NCBI GenBank assembly: GCA_947044405.1
Contig: CAMRHE010000168.1
Coordinates: forward strand, 1,088,501-1,152,500
Direction: 5' to 3'
Length of the DNA: 64,000 bases
Source: Leptodactylus fallax
Taxonomy: Eukaryota > Chordata > Amphibia > Anura > Leptodactylidae
The position numbers and the translations under genes were made by a program. Below, in pieces: positions 55,601 through 64,000 of the stretch; positions within the stretch are counted from its first letter, which is position 1; each line of letters begins with the position of its first letter. Under the pieces are notes generated by a model that worked only from the letters and a program-made list of their open reading frames with translations, did no database searches and was not told where the DNA came from.

Positions 55601-57973
55601 TCTTATGGTAGCTGCAGCCCTGCCTGCAGGCCACAAAACACAAGGCCGTGGGCCGGTTTTAGTCCGTGGGCCTTGTATTTGTCACCTGAGCTCTAGACCC
55701 TCTGTGATCCAATGAATATAAGTAATGACTGAAAGAGACAATGTCACTGGCCAATATTTGTTTGTACATGATGCTTCTTCAAAATACAAGACAAGGGGAT
55801 TTATCAAATGGGTACAAAACAAAAGTGGAGAAGTTGTCCAAAGCAAACAATCACATTTTTTCAGAGACCCTTTTGTAAGAGAAAGGAGCAATAAGAGCGG
55901 CAATCTGGTTGGTTAATATAGGCAGCAGGTCTACTGTTTGTTTTCAACAATTCTGGTATGCTTTTTACTTATTTTGACAAAAACACCCTGCATAATGTGC
56001 AACTCCTTTAGTGCCCAGCATGCATATATTATAAGTACAGTACATTGGAAACAAATAAATTAGAAACTCACGTGGGGCATCCAGGAACAGGAAGCAAGAA
56101 AGTCAAACATAGCCAGGCTGCTTCCAAGGCTAATATTATCAGCCACTGAGGCCAGAAAGGGATCACATCTTGCAAGAAGAAACATGTACGGTTCTGGAAA
56201 GTAAAAACAGTACTTACAGGCATCAATGAAGATTACATATCGACAGGGATTCAAGTTCTGCAAAGTTACTGTATGACAAGTCCAATTCTGCTTGTAGAGA
56301 AGAACAGGAAGCATTTTACATTTTAAATACACACATTCATTTTTAAATATAAAAGACTTAAGTTCCCAATCTCAGAAAAATTCAAAATAAAAAACTATGG
56401 AAATGCAAAACTAAAAATTGGCTTCAGCAGGAGATTAAACATAATATACTTGTTGAACGTTAATATTTTTTTTTTTTTTTTTTTGTGGCACCTACAGTTT
56501 TTGTTACTTGCATTTCATAACAGAGGTTGCAGCAGTCATGTTCCAAGTTTTGCAAAAACTGCATGTCATGATGCAATTTCAGAAAAAAAAAAAAAAACAC
56601 AGCAACTACTGTGATTTCATAGCAGGGCTGGGCAATTAATCGAAAAATAACCAAAATCAAAAGTCAGCTTCAATAATTGATATGCGCTTGCTGACATCAA
56701 TGATTTAAATTATTCAGTTTGTGTATCTTCTATTGCCTCCCTGCAGTACCACAGACTATAAGGGTCAAAGTTAAAGGAGGAAAACAGAAGCTGCACATAT
56801 GTTGTGTGCCAGAGAAGGTCCCGTCCGATGCATCTCTGCACTGTAAATATAATTATACAGTGCTACAGAGCATTGAATGGTGTGTGGGGGAGGGGAACTA
56901 TGACACTATTACAGTAATATTGTCCCCCTGCAGGTAATAGCATTACCTGTGTTTATGTGTGGTAAGGGTGGGTTCCGTTTTTTGCGCGAAGCCGTTTTTT
57001 TTTCGTTGGACACAAAGTCCTGCATGTCCGACTTTGTTTCCGACGAAAAAACTGGATTCACGGCGCAGAGGGTGCAATCGGACACCCGCCCATTGCTTTA
57101 AAAACCCATTCAAGTGAATGGGTTTTTAAGCAATGCATCGCTAACCTGTTGCTATCCGGTGCCTATCCAGTTTCCCGAGATTTTCACTCGGATTGGCAGC
57201 GGACGGACTCAAGCGCAAGTGTGAACCCACCCTAAGGGGGAGAACTATTACCTGGGGGCACTAATACAGTAATAGTGCCCACCCACAATTAATAGCATTA
57301 CCTATATGGGGGGGGGGGAACAATTACTTGTGGGGGGCACTATTAGGGCAGTGTTAAGGTAACAGTGTACACCCCTAGGTAACAGCATTACTTATGGGGG
57401 GCTATTATGGTTACCTGCAACAGCTAAAACTTGTAACTATACCTAACTGGCATAGTCACATTTATACAGTCACAGAATTACTAACGGCCCTTTGAAAACA
57501 ACCATAAGACTGATATTGCCCTTGACCCCTGGGCTAAAGGATATTTCACTAACTGTACACTATCCAATCAGGATTGCTGATATGTGAGTAACTAAAACCA
57601 AAAATCAGTGGTATGGCGTGGCATATAAATAGGGTGCAAGGCATGTAAAAGGGGAGTGCCCTAAAATAATTGTTTAATAATCATAATCGAGGTAAAACGT
57701 TCAAATAATCTTGATTTTGATTTGTGCCATAATCGCCAAACAATTCATAGTAACCATGCCATAAACTGCACCAAAACCACATTATAAAAAGTACGTCTTA
57801 ATGATTTACAATGTACAGCTAACATTATACATATAATTATTTACATGTTTTCATCACCTGGGGCATTGGATCTGGTAAAGGCTTTGTAAACAGTAATTCC
57901 AAAACTGAAACTATAAGGTAAGTAATGCTGAGCCGCTGAAGAACACCCATAATTCGGATATCACTCCAGGATA
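44967..57973 (-). CDS. HGSNAT: Heparan-alpha-glucosaminide N-acetyltransferase (3' part, nine exons)
   Basis: On the minus strand, exons 57858-57973, 56218-56257, 56072-56168, 55164-55290, 52431-52517, 51952-52029, 49690-49760, 48327-48439 and 44967-45148 join in compatible phases to encode about 303 residues. These match the C-terminal half of vertebrate HGSNAT. Landmarks are [63 protein letters not shown] and [13 protein letters not shown], ending IFWKI. The enzyme is a multi-pass lysosomal membrane protein. It moves acetyl groups from cytosolic acetyl-CoA to terminal glucosamine of heparan sulfate in the lumen; loss in humans causes mucopolysaccharidosis IIIC. Several hydrophobic helices are visible, such as [15 protein letters not shown] and [14 protein letters not shown]. 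The catalytic His lies in exons outside the window. Confidence 0.95.
45630..45905 (-). pseudogene. DIRS RNase H fragment, minus strand
   Basis: On the minus strand it reads [20 protein letters not shown], then DLGEW, and goes out of frame afterwards. This is the conserved block of DIRS-type RNase H. It lies in an HGSNAT intron, and no other part of the element is present. Confidence 0.75.
45906..47596. repeat. TTAA-ended repeat with internal ~340-bp tandem units
   Basis: The block 'aaaatctgtgaaacagctgt' occurs at 46278 and 46618, exactly 340 bases apart. 'gaggggtgtagtttccaaaa' occurs at about 45946 and 46678. The right end reads ggtccttacgggg followed by TTAA at 47597-47600. Inverted relatives are at 58389-58990. 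No coding function is seen. Confidence 0.6.
47601..48326. other. HGSNAT intron, nothing firm
   Basis: It contains a short TTA microsatellite (47619-47632) and a T-run (48069-48084). A repeat fragment starting 'aatgggtattcctagactatt' is probable, but its ends are not clear. Confidence 0.45.
48327..48439 (-). CDS. HGSNAT: HGSNAT exon
   Basis: From 48439 down, the first base completes Trp. It then reads [37 protein letters not shown], ending one base into Gly before the donor GTAAGA. It covers one membrane helix and the following loop. Confidence 0.95.
48440..49689. other. HGSNAT intron with a foldback and a CA microsatellite
   Basis: A foldback with arms at 49258-49345 and 49464-49540 (the 'gtctgttgctc' and 'gagggggctcagtc' blocks are inverted) carries no coding sequence. 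The (CA)n/(CG)n microsatellite occupies 49604-49658. Confidence 0.5.
49604..49658. repeat. (CA)n microsatellite with a CG stretch
   Basis: About 18 CA units are followed by cgcgcgcg and a few more CA units. Such tracts are usually length-polymorphic. Confidence 0.95.
49690..49760 (-). CDS. HGSNAT: HGSNAT exon
   Basis: From 49760 down it reads [20 protein letters not shown], then KNL, and two bases of Trp before [18 protein letters not shown] is nearly invariant in vertebrates. Confidence 0.93.
49761..51951. other. HGSNAT intron, mostly unrecognised
   Basis: A repeat-like GC-richer stretch lies at 50770-51030 (tgccgggccatgattgaatg). The rest shows no exon or known element. Confidence 0.45.
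51952..52029 (-). CDS. HGSNAT: HGSNAT exon
   Basis: From 52029 down it reads [20 protein letters not shown], then TWSVFM, in phase 0 at both ends; the donor is GTATGT. The family has AGKIL at this place, on the cytosolic side before a membrane helix. Confidence 0.93.
52431..52517 (-). CDS. HGSNAT: HGSNAT exon
   Basis: From 52517 down it reads [20 protein letters not shown], then VIMAFFGLQ, in phase 0 at both ends; the donor is [17 protein letters not shown] is a hallmark block of the family. Confidence 0.95.
52518..53370. other. HGSNAT intron, nothing recognised
   Basis: Only A-runs (52770-52789 and 53342-53357) are notable. The DD38E element begins right after. Confidence 0.5.
53371..55000 (+). 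mobile_element. Tc1-like DD38E transposon, apparently complete
   Basis: TA stands at 53369-53370 and 55001-55002. The ends cagtacagaccaaaagtttg and 'ccaaacttttggtctgtactg' belong to inverted repeats of about 200 bp that match each other almost throughout. The element is 1630 bp. It lies antisense to HGSNAT in an intron. Confidence 0.92.
53785..54837 (+). CDS. Tc1-like transposase, DD38E type, intact frame
   Basis: 350 residues starting [18 protein letters not shown], with no interruption and the usual Tc1 length. Residues 5-115 hold two helix-turn-helix motifs separated by the basic GRPRVTS linker (59-65). The catalytic residues are D157 (WSDES), D247 (QHDNDPKH) and E286 (NPIEMVW), with 38 residues between the last two. 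DD38E Tc1-like elements have been described as the Intruder family. The enzyme would bind the long inverted repeats and insert at TA. The sister copy at 20511 differs by few bases but is broken, which suggests recent activity. Whether this copy is active is not known. Confidence 0.9.
   Translation: MARKKQLSKEKRVAIITLRNEGQSVRKIGKTLKVSPSAVAKTIKRYKETGSHEDRPRKGRPRVTSAAEDKFIRVTSLRNCRLTAAQIRVQVNATQSSSSRHISTTTVKRRLCAADLHGKIAARKPLLRTGNKQKRLVWAKKHKKWTLDLWKSVLWSDESKFEIFGSNHRVFVRRRKGERMDSTCLVPTVKHGGGSVMVWGCFAGDIVGDLFKIEGILNQHGYHSILQRHAIPSGLRLVEPSFIFQHDNDPKHTSRLCKGYLTKKESDGVLRQMTWPPQSPDLNPIEMVWGELDRRVKAKGPTSAKHLWELLQDCWETISGDYLLKLIKRMPRVCKAVIKAKGGYFEDPRI
55164..55290 (-). CDS. HGSNAT: HGSNAT exon
   Basis: From 55290 down, one base completes Thr. 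It then reads [42 protein letters not shown], in phase 0 before GTGAGT. The NCT site is a potential N-glycosylation site in the luminal loop. Confidence 0.96.
55291..56071. other. HGSNAT intron, repeat fragments
   Basis: A repeat-like stretch at 55468-55680 (ccccatgcacacaactgaat) and otherwise unrecognised AT-rich sequence. Confidence 0.45.
56072..56168 (-). CDS. HGSNAT: HGSNAT exon
   Basis: From 56168 down it reads [18 protein letters not shown], then [13 protein letters not shown], ending two bases into Thr at the donor GTGAGT. WPQW and LPVPGCPT are conserved in the family. The stretch between is a membrane helix. Confidence 0.95.
56218..56257 (-). CDS. HGSNAT: HGSNAT small exon (40 nt)
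   Basis: Between a tttgcag acceptor and a strong GTAAGT donor on the minus strand, it reads [13 protein letters not shown] plus one base. It is needed to bridge the phase between the exons at 57858 (ends phase 0) and 56168 (starts after one base). It sits where other vertebrates have a poorly conserved luminal loop with a single Cys. Similarity is low, so the call rests mainly on phase and splice sites. Confidence 0.65.
56258..57857. other. HGSNAT intron with a foldback repeat
   Basis: A foldback with 'gggtgggttccg' and 'gtgtgaacccacccta' ends lies at about 56966-57235. It is followed by short related stretches with 'acagtaatagtgccc'. No exon was seen. Confidence 0.5.
57858..57973 (-). CDS. 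HGSNAT: HGSNAT exon (most 5' visible)
   Basis: From 57973 down, two bases complete Leu. It then reads [38 protein letters not shown], in phase 0 before GTGATG. GVLQRL is a family hallmark. The preceding exon (ending in a segment like NYCLGP) is beyond the window. Confidence 0.93.
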
Positions 57974-59217
57974 CTGAAAAGAAAATATAGATTATTTGAA
58001 CACACATGCAACCATTTTCAATACAGATAATGCTAAGGTATTTAGGCTTCTCTCCATTATTTCATTTAGACCAATCTGCTACGATATTCCTGCTCTCTTT
58101 TGAATTAGATTTTTTTCAACCAGTCTGGGAACATTGTGGCCATTTGCTTGCCACAAAATTATTTCAAATATGCAATTTAAAAAGAGGACCTTCCACCATC
58201 TCCACCAATTCTAGTTTTTTTTAGTTCTGTTAATAGGCCCCACTAAATAGTATATCAAGCACCAAACCTAACAGCATTGATTACTCAGGAACAGTGGGGG
58301 CTAGAGAAAAAAAAATTCCAACTGTGCCAGAATAAGTGGAAGGGTGGCTATTAAATTATGTTGAGAGTTGGTGAAAGTTTCTCTTTAACCCCTTAAGCAC
58401 ACAGCTCAAAAGTGCGTTAGGGACCAGGAAGGGAAGGAGCGACACTGGAAAAGCAGATTTTGCTGGAATAGTTTTCAGGTGCCGTGTCTCATTTGCAAAG
58501 CCCCTAGAGTACCAAAACAATGGAAACCCCCTAAAAGTGATCCCATTTTGGAAACTACACCCCTCACAGAATTCATCAAGGGGTATATAGTGAGCATTTT
58601 GACCCCACAGCTGTTTCAAAGATTTTACTAACATTGAGATGTATAAATGAAAAATTACTAAAAAGTCACTTTATCCCCAAAGTTTTCATTTTCACAAGGG
58701 GTTAAAGGAGAAAAAGTATCTCACAGTTTGTTAAACAATTGCTCCTGAACAAGGCAATACCCCATATGTGGTCGTAATCTGCTGTATGGGTGGGTACATG
58801 GTGGGGATTGGAATGGAAAGAGCGCTATTTTGCTTTTGGAGGGCAGATTTTGCTGGAATAGTTTTCAGGTGCCATGTTGCATTTGCAGAGCCCCCAAAGT
58901 ACCAAAACAGTGCAAACCCCCTAAAAGTCACCCCATTTTAGAAACTACACCCCTCAAGGAATGTATCAAGGGGTATTATCATTTTGAAAAAATATAGCAG
59001 GTGAGTCGCGACCTACCAGAAGGGACGTATTTAAAATATAATCTGAATAAAAAGGGACTCCACCCATAGGACAAAACAAAAGAAAAACCATCCATTTAAA
59101 ACCAGAACCAAGTGTTTACTGGCTTATTTAACAACGTATCAGAGCAAAGCCCAACATGACTACCTGCTCCTAAACACCTATATAATAACACCTGACGCGT
59201 TTCTAAACTCTCATTTC
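57974..59217. other. HGSNAT intron with inverted TTAA-type repeat
   Basis: From 58389 (after TTAA 58385-58388) to about 58990 lies an inverted relative of the repeat at 45906-47596. It has two units about 390 bases apart ('gaaactacacccctca' at about 58550 and 58940). The rest, including 58990-59217, is unrecognised. Confidence 0.5.
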
Positions 59218-60566
59218 TCGCTTATTTCACTGGGGGACACAGCACCATAGGTATAGACCTGGTCACTAGGAGACAGACACTAGGGAAAAGAAAGCTGTTG
59301 GCTCCGCCTCCAGGCTATACCCTGCCACAGCCACTGTGCATGAATCAGTTTGAAACCTAGTGTCATAGGAGGCAGACACGACCTGACTCAGGTCTTCTGT
59401 CTTGCATCGTTTTTATTTTTACCTTTCTTTCAGGTGCAGGGGGTCGTCAGCGTGTACGCCACACTAGTCGTACCCTTCTGCGGGCGCAGCGCTCTGCAAA
59501 AGAGCACTTCGCCGGTCACCCAGTCCCCACATCGGCGGCCGGAGTACCGGTGGCCCCACTCCCACGTGCGAGGTCCTACCGAAGGGGAGACCCTGTGGCG
59601 CCTGAAGACGCCAGACAGGTGAGTATGAGAAGAATAGAAGGCAGGTGAGTATGAAAGTTACTTCAGGCCCTCTCCACCTCCCCTTCAGGCCCTCTCCACC
59701 TCCCCTTCAGGCCTCACTCAGCCCCTCAGTGCCATCTCCCAGGGGGACAATAGCATGGTCCTGTTTAGAGGAGCATCACAGGGTCCCCCAGAGCTGGGCC
59801 TTAATTTTAGCAAATAAGCCCCTTTTTTCTGGTACGTTTTTTGGGCTTTCTGGTCGCTCCTACCGAGCGGCCCCTGTTGGAGGGGGGGACACCTGGTTCC
59901 CCCCCCTCGTGTGGGGACCCCCTTTCCTGGCCCCCTGGTACCTTTCCCAGGCCTCCGGAGTTCGCGGCCGTGCCGGTCGGCCGCATTTCTACGCGAGTCC
60001 GAGGCCTGGCCGAGAACTAGGCCGCAACTGGCCCGCCCCTTTCCTGGACTCCACCTAGGGCCTTCCATTGGCCAGGGGGCTGTTCTGGCAAGCCATCCAG
60101 CCTGCCCAGTAGCTATTGAGCCTGTATTTACCAGGGGAAGAGCTTTGCTCTCCTCATAATCTCTTTTTATTTGCTTTTTTTCTTTTGGCTTGCTGGGACA
60201 GCAGGGATTCTTTTTTCCTCTCAGCTCCCTGGGAGACATTGCACCTGCGGAACCCTTTCTGCAGCAGTTTGTGAGCGGCCATCTTTTGCAATCTGGTAGG
60301 CTAACCCCCTGGGTTACCCCTAATTTCCATGGGCTCCCTCTGCTTTGTCTCTCACCCTCCGGCCCCTCTGGTTCCGTCCCTTTTTTATATGTGCGCCCGC
60401 TGTATCAAAAACAGTTGCCATGCGGACAGCCGAAGCCCATGTGCTCTCTCTGCCTTCCGCCTCAGCCAGTCAAGAACCTCCTGGCCCCTCTCCGGTTCTT
60501 CCATCCCCTGGATTGGGCAGCCTCCCTGACCTTGGCCATGGTGTCCTTACCGGACTTAACTAGTCA

Positions 60567-61750
60567 GTGCTGGAAACTTGGAATGGCTGCTTTCCTAGAT
60601 CGCCGCTCAGTCGGCTGCTTCTAGGGATCTCCCTGGACACCCTCATAGTTCCCGTCGCAGCTCCAGGAGCCATTCCCTCAAAAGGACCAGGAAGTCTTCC
60701 TACGGTTCACGTTCCGCCACCCCTTTCTCTGGGTACTCCCCAGATAGGGACTCAGCTCATGGCTCCACTATATCTGATGCTACGCAGGAGTCATCCATGC
60801 GGTAGAGAAGACCCTACAGATCTCTGAGGACCCGAACTCATCCTCTCAAGTGGACATCTCCTTCTGCCACTGGGTGTTTGATCACATCTTGAAGGCACAG
60901 TGACTTCTCCCTGGACCATCCTCTGTCTTCGACTAGGAAGTCGGCCATCCCTTCCCTTGACCTGTGTGTCTCCAAGTGGAAGGTGAGCTCGGGCAGTTCT
61001 GCCAGGCTATTCTGTGACACATGTCTCTAGCTCTCCCTGGCTGGCAATGATGAACATCCTAGGTAAAGGAAGTAGGTTGCTCCAGTGGTGCAATCGGTTA
61101 GCGCACGGTACTTATATATCAGTAACTAGTGAGCTCAAGCCGGCCTGTCTTGACATCTGGTCAGCGAGCCGCCCCATGTGCCCCTTCCTATCATTAAGAT
61201 CCTCCCGCGGTGGATCCCATGATAGCTAGGCTCTACAAGGCTTCTAGTTTGCCTTCAGCGGACTTTGCCTACCTCAGTGATCCCTCGGAGTGAGATCGTA
61301 TCGCTTCTGTTGCATTGTTTGCAATGCAGAACTGATACATTGCATTGTCCTAAATGCTGGCTATTGTATTGCTGCAAGAAGGTGGCTTCCCTCGCCAGGG
61401 TGGCCTTCGTAGTGGCTGGTTTCTCCCTGCGGCTCTCCTTCGCTGCCTCTTGGGTCATCAAGGCCTTCTTTTCCTGGGCCAAACAGCTTCAGTCAAACCT
61501 CCCTGATGCAGTTTCCCTCCAGCTGCTCGTCTTTGAGATCCTGAACGCTTCCAAATAACTGGAGACGCCTCCCAAATCTGCCAAGGTGGCCGCCAACACA
61601 GTGGCTATCTGTCATACCGTTTGGATTCGTTGTGGAATACCGAGTCCGCCTCCAAGAAAGCGAACGCAGCCCTTCTCCCTTTCCAGGTCAACCTGAGTCA
61701 AATTTTTGTTAAGGGCGTCAAGAAGCTTATCCCTGAGGCCACGGGGGAAT
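60567..61750 (+). pseudogene. DIRS copy 2 gag relic
   Basis: It corresponds to 4116-5382 of copy 1. It has a Ser/Arg-rich start near 60640-60760 in broken frames, then [20 protein letters not shown] and a C-terminal LIPEATGE. Frames are interrupted at several places also broken in copy 1. Confidence 0.5.
61079..61142 (+). other. tRNA-Ile(UAU)-like segment inside DIRS copy 2
   Basis: It is identical over 64 bases to 4708-4771 of copy 1. An A-box-bearing 5' half with the ACTTATA anticodon loop is present and the acceptor 3' strand is absent. Confidence 0.6.
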
Positions 61751-61779
61751 AGATTCTTCCTCCCTCAGAGGCGTCCTAT

Positions 61780-62880
61780 GTGTCAGCCGTTCTCCTGTTC
61801 CAGAAAGCTTCTTTCAAGTCCTGGCCTCCCTGGCGGTTCTGCACCAAGTTGTCCAGGCCTTCCTCTTCCTAGCCTCCTCAGCATGAAGATTTTTTTCCCC
61901 TCTCTGGACATCTCAAATGGTGGGACGTCTGGGTCCTGGGCCTGAGAGGCGGTGTCATCCGGCTACTCCAGCTTTCGCTGGAGTCTCTTTGCCTTCCCTA
62001 TGTCGGACAATCCAGGCTGTCTCCAATCTCCAGCGGCAGGGAGTCAGCGTCCCCGCTTCAGAGTGTATCCTGGGTTACTATTCCTACCTGTTCTCCATTC
62101 CCCTAGAAGGACGGCTTCCTTCGTCCCATCATGACCTGAAAGGGCTCCACAGGTTCGTCCATGTCTGCAGGCTCCACTGTAGTCTATGCAGTCTGTGGTG
62201 GCATCCCTGGAGATGGGCGAATTCTTCGTCCATCTACATCATTGCGCTGTGCCGTCAGCGGTTTCTTCGTTTTGCAGCGGATCCTTGACCTTTCCAGTTG
62301 TCTCTCTCCCCTCTCTCTTCAGGCTGGCCTCTGCCACCGGGGTTTTTTTTCCCTCAGTGATGGCGTCTCTCATGGCCATCCTCCATGTCAGAGGTGTTGC
62401 CGTGTTTCCAGACTTGGACGACCTCCTGGTGAAGCCCCTCCAGGTCAGACAATCTGACCAGCTTGTGGCTCACCTTGGTCCTTCTTTGCTGGTTCTGCTG
62501 GCTTATCAATGAGGATGTCTCGTGCCCTCTAAGCACATGGAATCTGGGACATGATCCTCTGCTCGCTCCAGGGTGTGATTCTTCCTCCGGAGGCCAAGAT
62601 CCTGAGGTACGAAGTGTCCCACCTTCGGAGGTACTCTCCTTGCTCTCTTTGAATCGGCATGTGGTTCTTGCGCACGATCGCCTCGACCTTCTAGGCTGTG
62701 CCTTTCATTCACTTACTCTGTCGTCCTCTCCACTTGACGATTACAGCCTGCTGGGACAAATCTCTGGACAGCCTCATCTGCCTGGTTCTCTTTCCACCTT
62801 GGTTCACAGAGAGATTCTTTAGTGTATCTCCTCCCCAGGAATTTCTCAAGGGAAGTCCTTCTTCCCCTCTGTTGGTAGGT
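61780..62880 (+). pseudogene. DIRS copy 2 reverse transcriptase (broken)
   Basis: The pieces parallel copy 1, including [18 protein letters not shown] and [16 protein letters not shown]. The catalytic YLDD again reads DLDD (62411-62422). Frameshifts are numerous. Confidence 0.65.
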
Positions 62881-63574
62881 GATCCCCACTGCCGCCAATC
62901 TTCCCGGCTGGGGAGTGGTCCTTGATGCTTTGACTGTTCAGGGCCTGTGGTCCAGGGCCGATTCTTCCCTCTGGTTCAACCTGCTGGAACCCAGGGCTAT
63001 CTTATTTGCCCTTTCTCCTTGGACCTCTCTTCTCCAAGGACATCTGTCACAGTCCAGACTGACCTCTCCTCCATGATCGCCTACTTGAACCCCCAGCAGG
63101 GCACCAGGAGCCATGCGGCCTTAGTAGAAGCCTCACAATTTCTTCCTTGGGTGGAGCACCTCGTTCCAGCTCTTTCAGTGGTCAACCTTTTTTCTGGCGT
63201 GGACCACTGGGTGGCAGACTACTTGAGTCGAGAAAATATTGCTCTGGGCGAGGGTCGCTTTATCTGCAGATCTTCCTTCCACTGTGCTCCCACTGTGGCG
63301 TGACAAACGTCGACCTTTTTTGCTTCCGCCGCTGGCGCTCTTGTGAGTTCGGTTTTTCACTTCCTCTTCTCCCTTGGGTCCTCCAGAATCTCAAGACCAA
63401 GGGGGTTCAAGCTATCCTAGTGGCACCAGATTGGCCCTGCCGGGTCTGGTACGTGGATCTCATGTTCCTGTTGGCGGATGCTCCTGGCCTCTTCCTCTGC
63501 TGGTCGACCTTCTGTCTCAAGGACTGCTGTTCCACCCCACCTTGATTCAGCTGCGTTCACAGCGTGGCTGTTGA
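62880..63574 (+). pseudogene. DIRS copy 2 RNase H region (broken)
   Basis: The frame 62947-63303 stays open through AYLNPQQGTRSHAALVEASQ and [20 protein letters not shown], keeping the Trp lost in copy 1. The following part ([20 protein letters not shown]) is in another frame. Confidence 0.65.
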
Positions 63575-64000
63575 ATCCGAGGTTTGAGGCGTCGTGGTTT
63601 TTTCGGTGTTTGTTATTCTAACATACTCAAGGCCCGGAAATTCCAGATAGCTTAGATCTGCCATCAAACGTGGAAGGCTTACGTCCATCGTTGGAAGAGT
63701 AACGATTCTCATCAGATCTTCCCCAGTCTGGTCTGGTTCAAGGTCTTAGTCTTTCCTTTTAAAAGACTTTCCTACAGGAGTGCCACTCTGTGCTCCTTTG
63801 GAACCCTTGGATCTTAACCTCGTCTTTAAGGTGCTTCAGGTTCCCCCTTCGAGCCTTTGATATCTTTTTTTTTTTTTTTTTTTGCCTTCTGTCCTGGTAG
63901 AATGAGTTTATGGTGGCCATTACCTCCATCCACAGGGGTCCCGAATTGGCTGCCTCCACAAGGATAAGGTTTTCCTCCGTCTGCCACAGTTTTTTTTTCT
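63575..64000 (+). pseudogene. DIRS copy 2, start of tyrosine recombinase region
   Basis: It matches 7229-7690 of copy 1, including the poly-T expansion near 63866-63882. It is cut by the window end before any catalytic motif. Confidence 0.5.

Larger units (their letters stand above)
59218..64000 (+). mobile_element. DIRS-like retrotransposon (copy 2), runs off the window
   Basis: It begins with the same left terminal repeat (cactgggggacacagcacca at 59228) and parallels copy 1 from end to end over about 4.8 kb, with an offset of about 56.4 kb and small indels. It is antisense to HGSNAT. The right end, internal complementary region and most of the recombinase lie outside. Confidence 0.85.

Overview
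This is a piece of a vertebrate nuclear genome, most likely a neobatrachian frog. It carries the 3' parts of two convergent, widely spaced multi-exon genes, and the rest is almost entirely transposable elements. The frog call rests on the mixture seen here: a DIRS tyrosine-recombinase retrotransposon family, several Tc1-like families, and many short elements flanked by TTAA. It is an inference. Gene identities come from recalled vertebrate protein families, because no search could be run.

Gene 1 (+ strand) is the 3' part of INTS10, Integrator complex subunit 10. Seven exons run from 930 to a stop at 38309-38311. All splice phases agree and they encode about 280 C-terminal residues. The first exons lie before the window. 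Gene 2 (- strand) is the 3' part of HGSNAT, the lysosomal heparan-alpha-glucosaminide N-acetyltransferase. Nine exons run from 57973 down to a stop at 44967-44969 and encode about 303 residues. Its 5' exons lie beyond the window. The two genes point at each other across about 6.6 kb between stop codons, which holds a Tc1-like element and several foldback repeats.

Mobile DNA. (a) DIRS family: a full-length copy at 2761-8631 with 126-bp inverted terminal repeats and an internal complementary region; a second copy from 59218 running off the window; an internally deleted 1-kb derivative (26676-27713); a 5'-truncated fragment (30490-32115); and a small minus-strand scrap (45630-45905). All coding parts are broken. 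(b) Tc1/mariner-like: six copies of five families. Two transposase frames are fully open: a DD35E type at 14760-15776 and a DD38E type at 53785-54837. A sister of the latter at 20511-22139 is broken. Three DD34E-type copies (27870, 34728, 40198) are pseudogenes, the last by only two nonsense codons. (c) A non-autonomous hAT-like element (17566-19333) has a perfect 8-bp target duplication and an internal 30-bp minisatellite. (d) Many TTAA-flanked elements and foldback repeats, often nested or sitting end to end.

Region by region: 1-8700, INTS10 intron with a TTAA element and the full DIRS; 8699-17314, four INTS10 exons with foldbacks and the DD35E element between them; 17315-24032, hAT and DD38E elements; 24127-38154, a 14-kb intron made of a pile-up of TTAA elements, DIRS derivatives and Tc1 copies; 38155-38926, last INTS10 exon and a 3' UTR mostly made of a foldback element; 38950-44960, intergenic; 44967-57973, HGSNAT; 57974-64000, HGSNAT intron with the second DIRS copy. 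No bacterial-type operons, CRISPR arrays or confident functional RNA genes are present.
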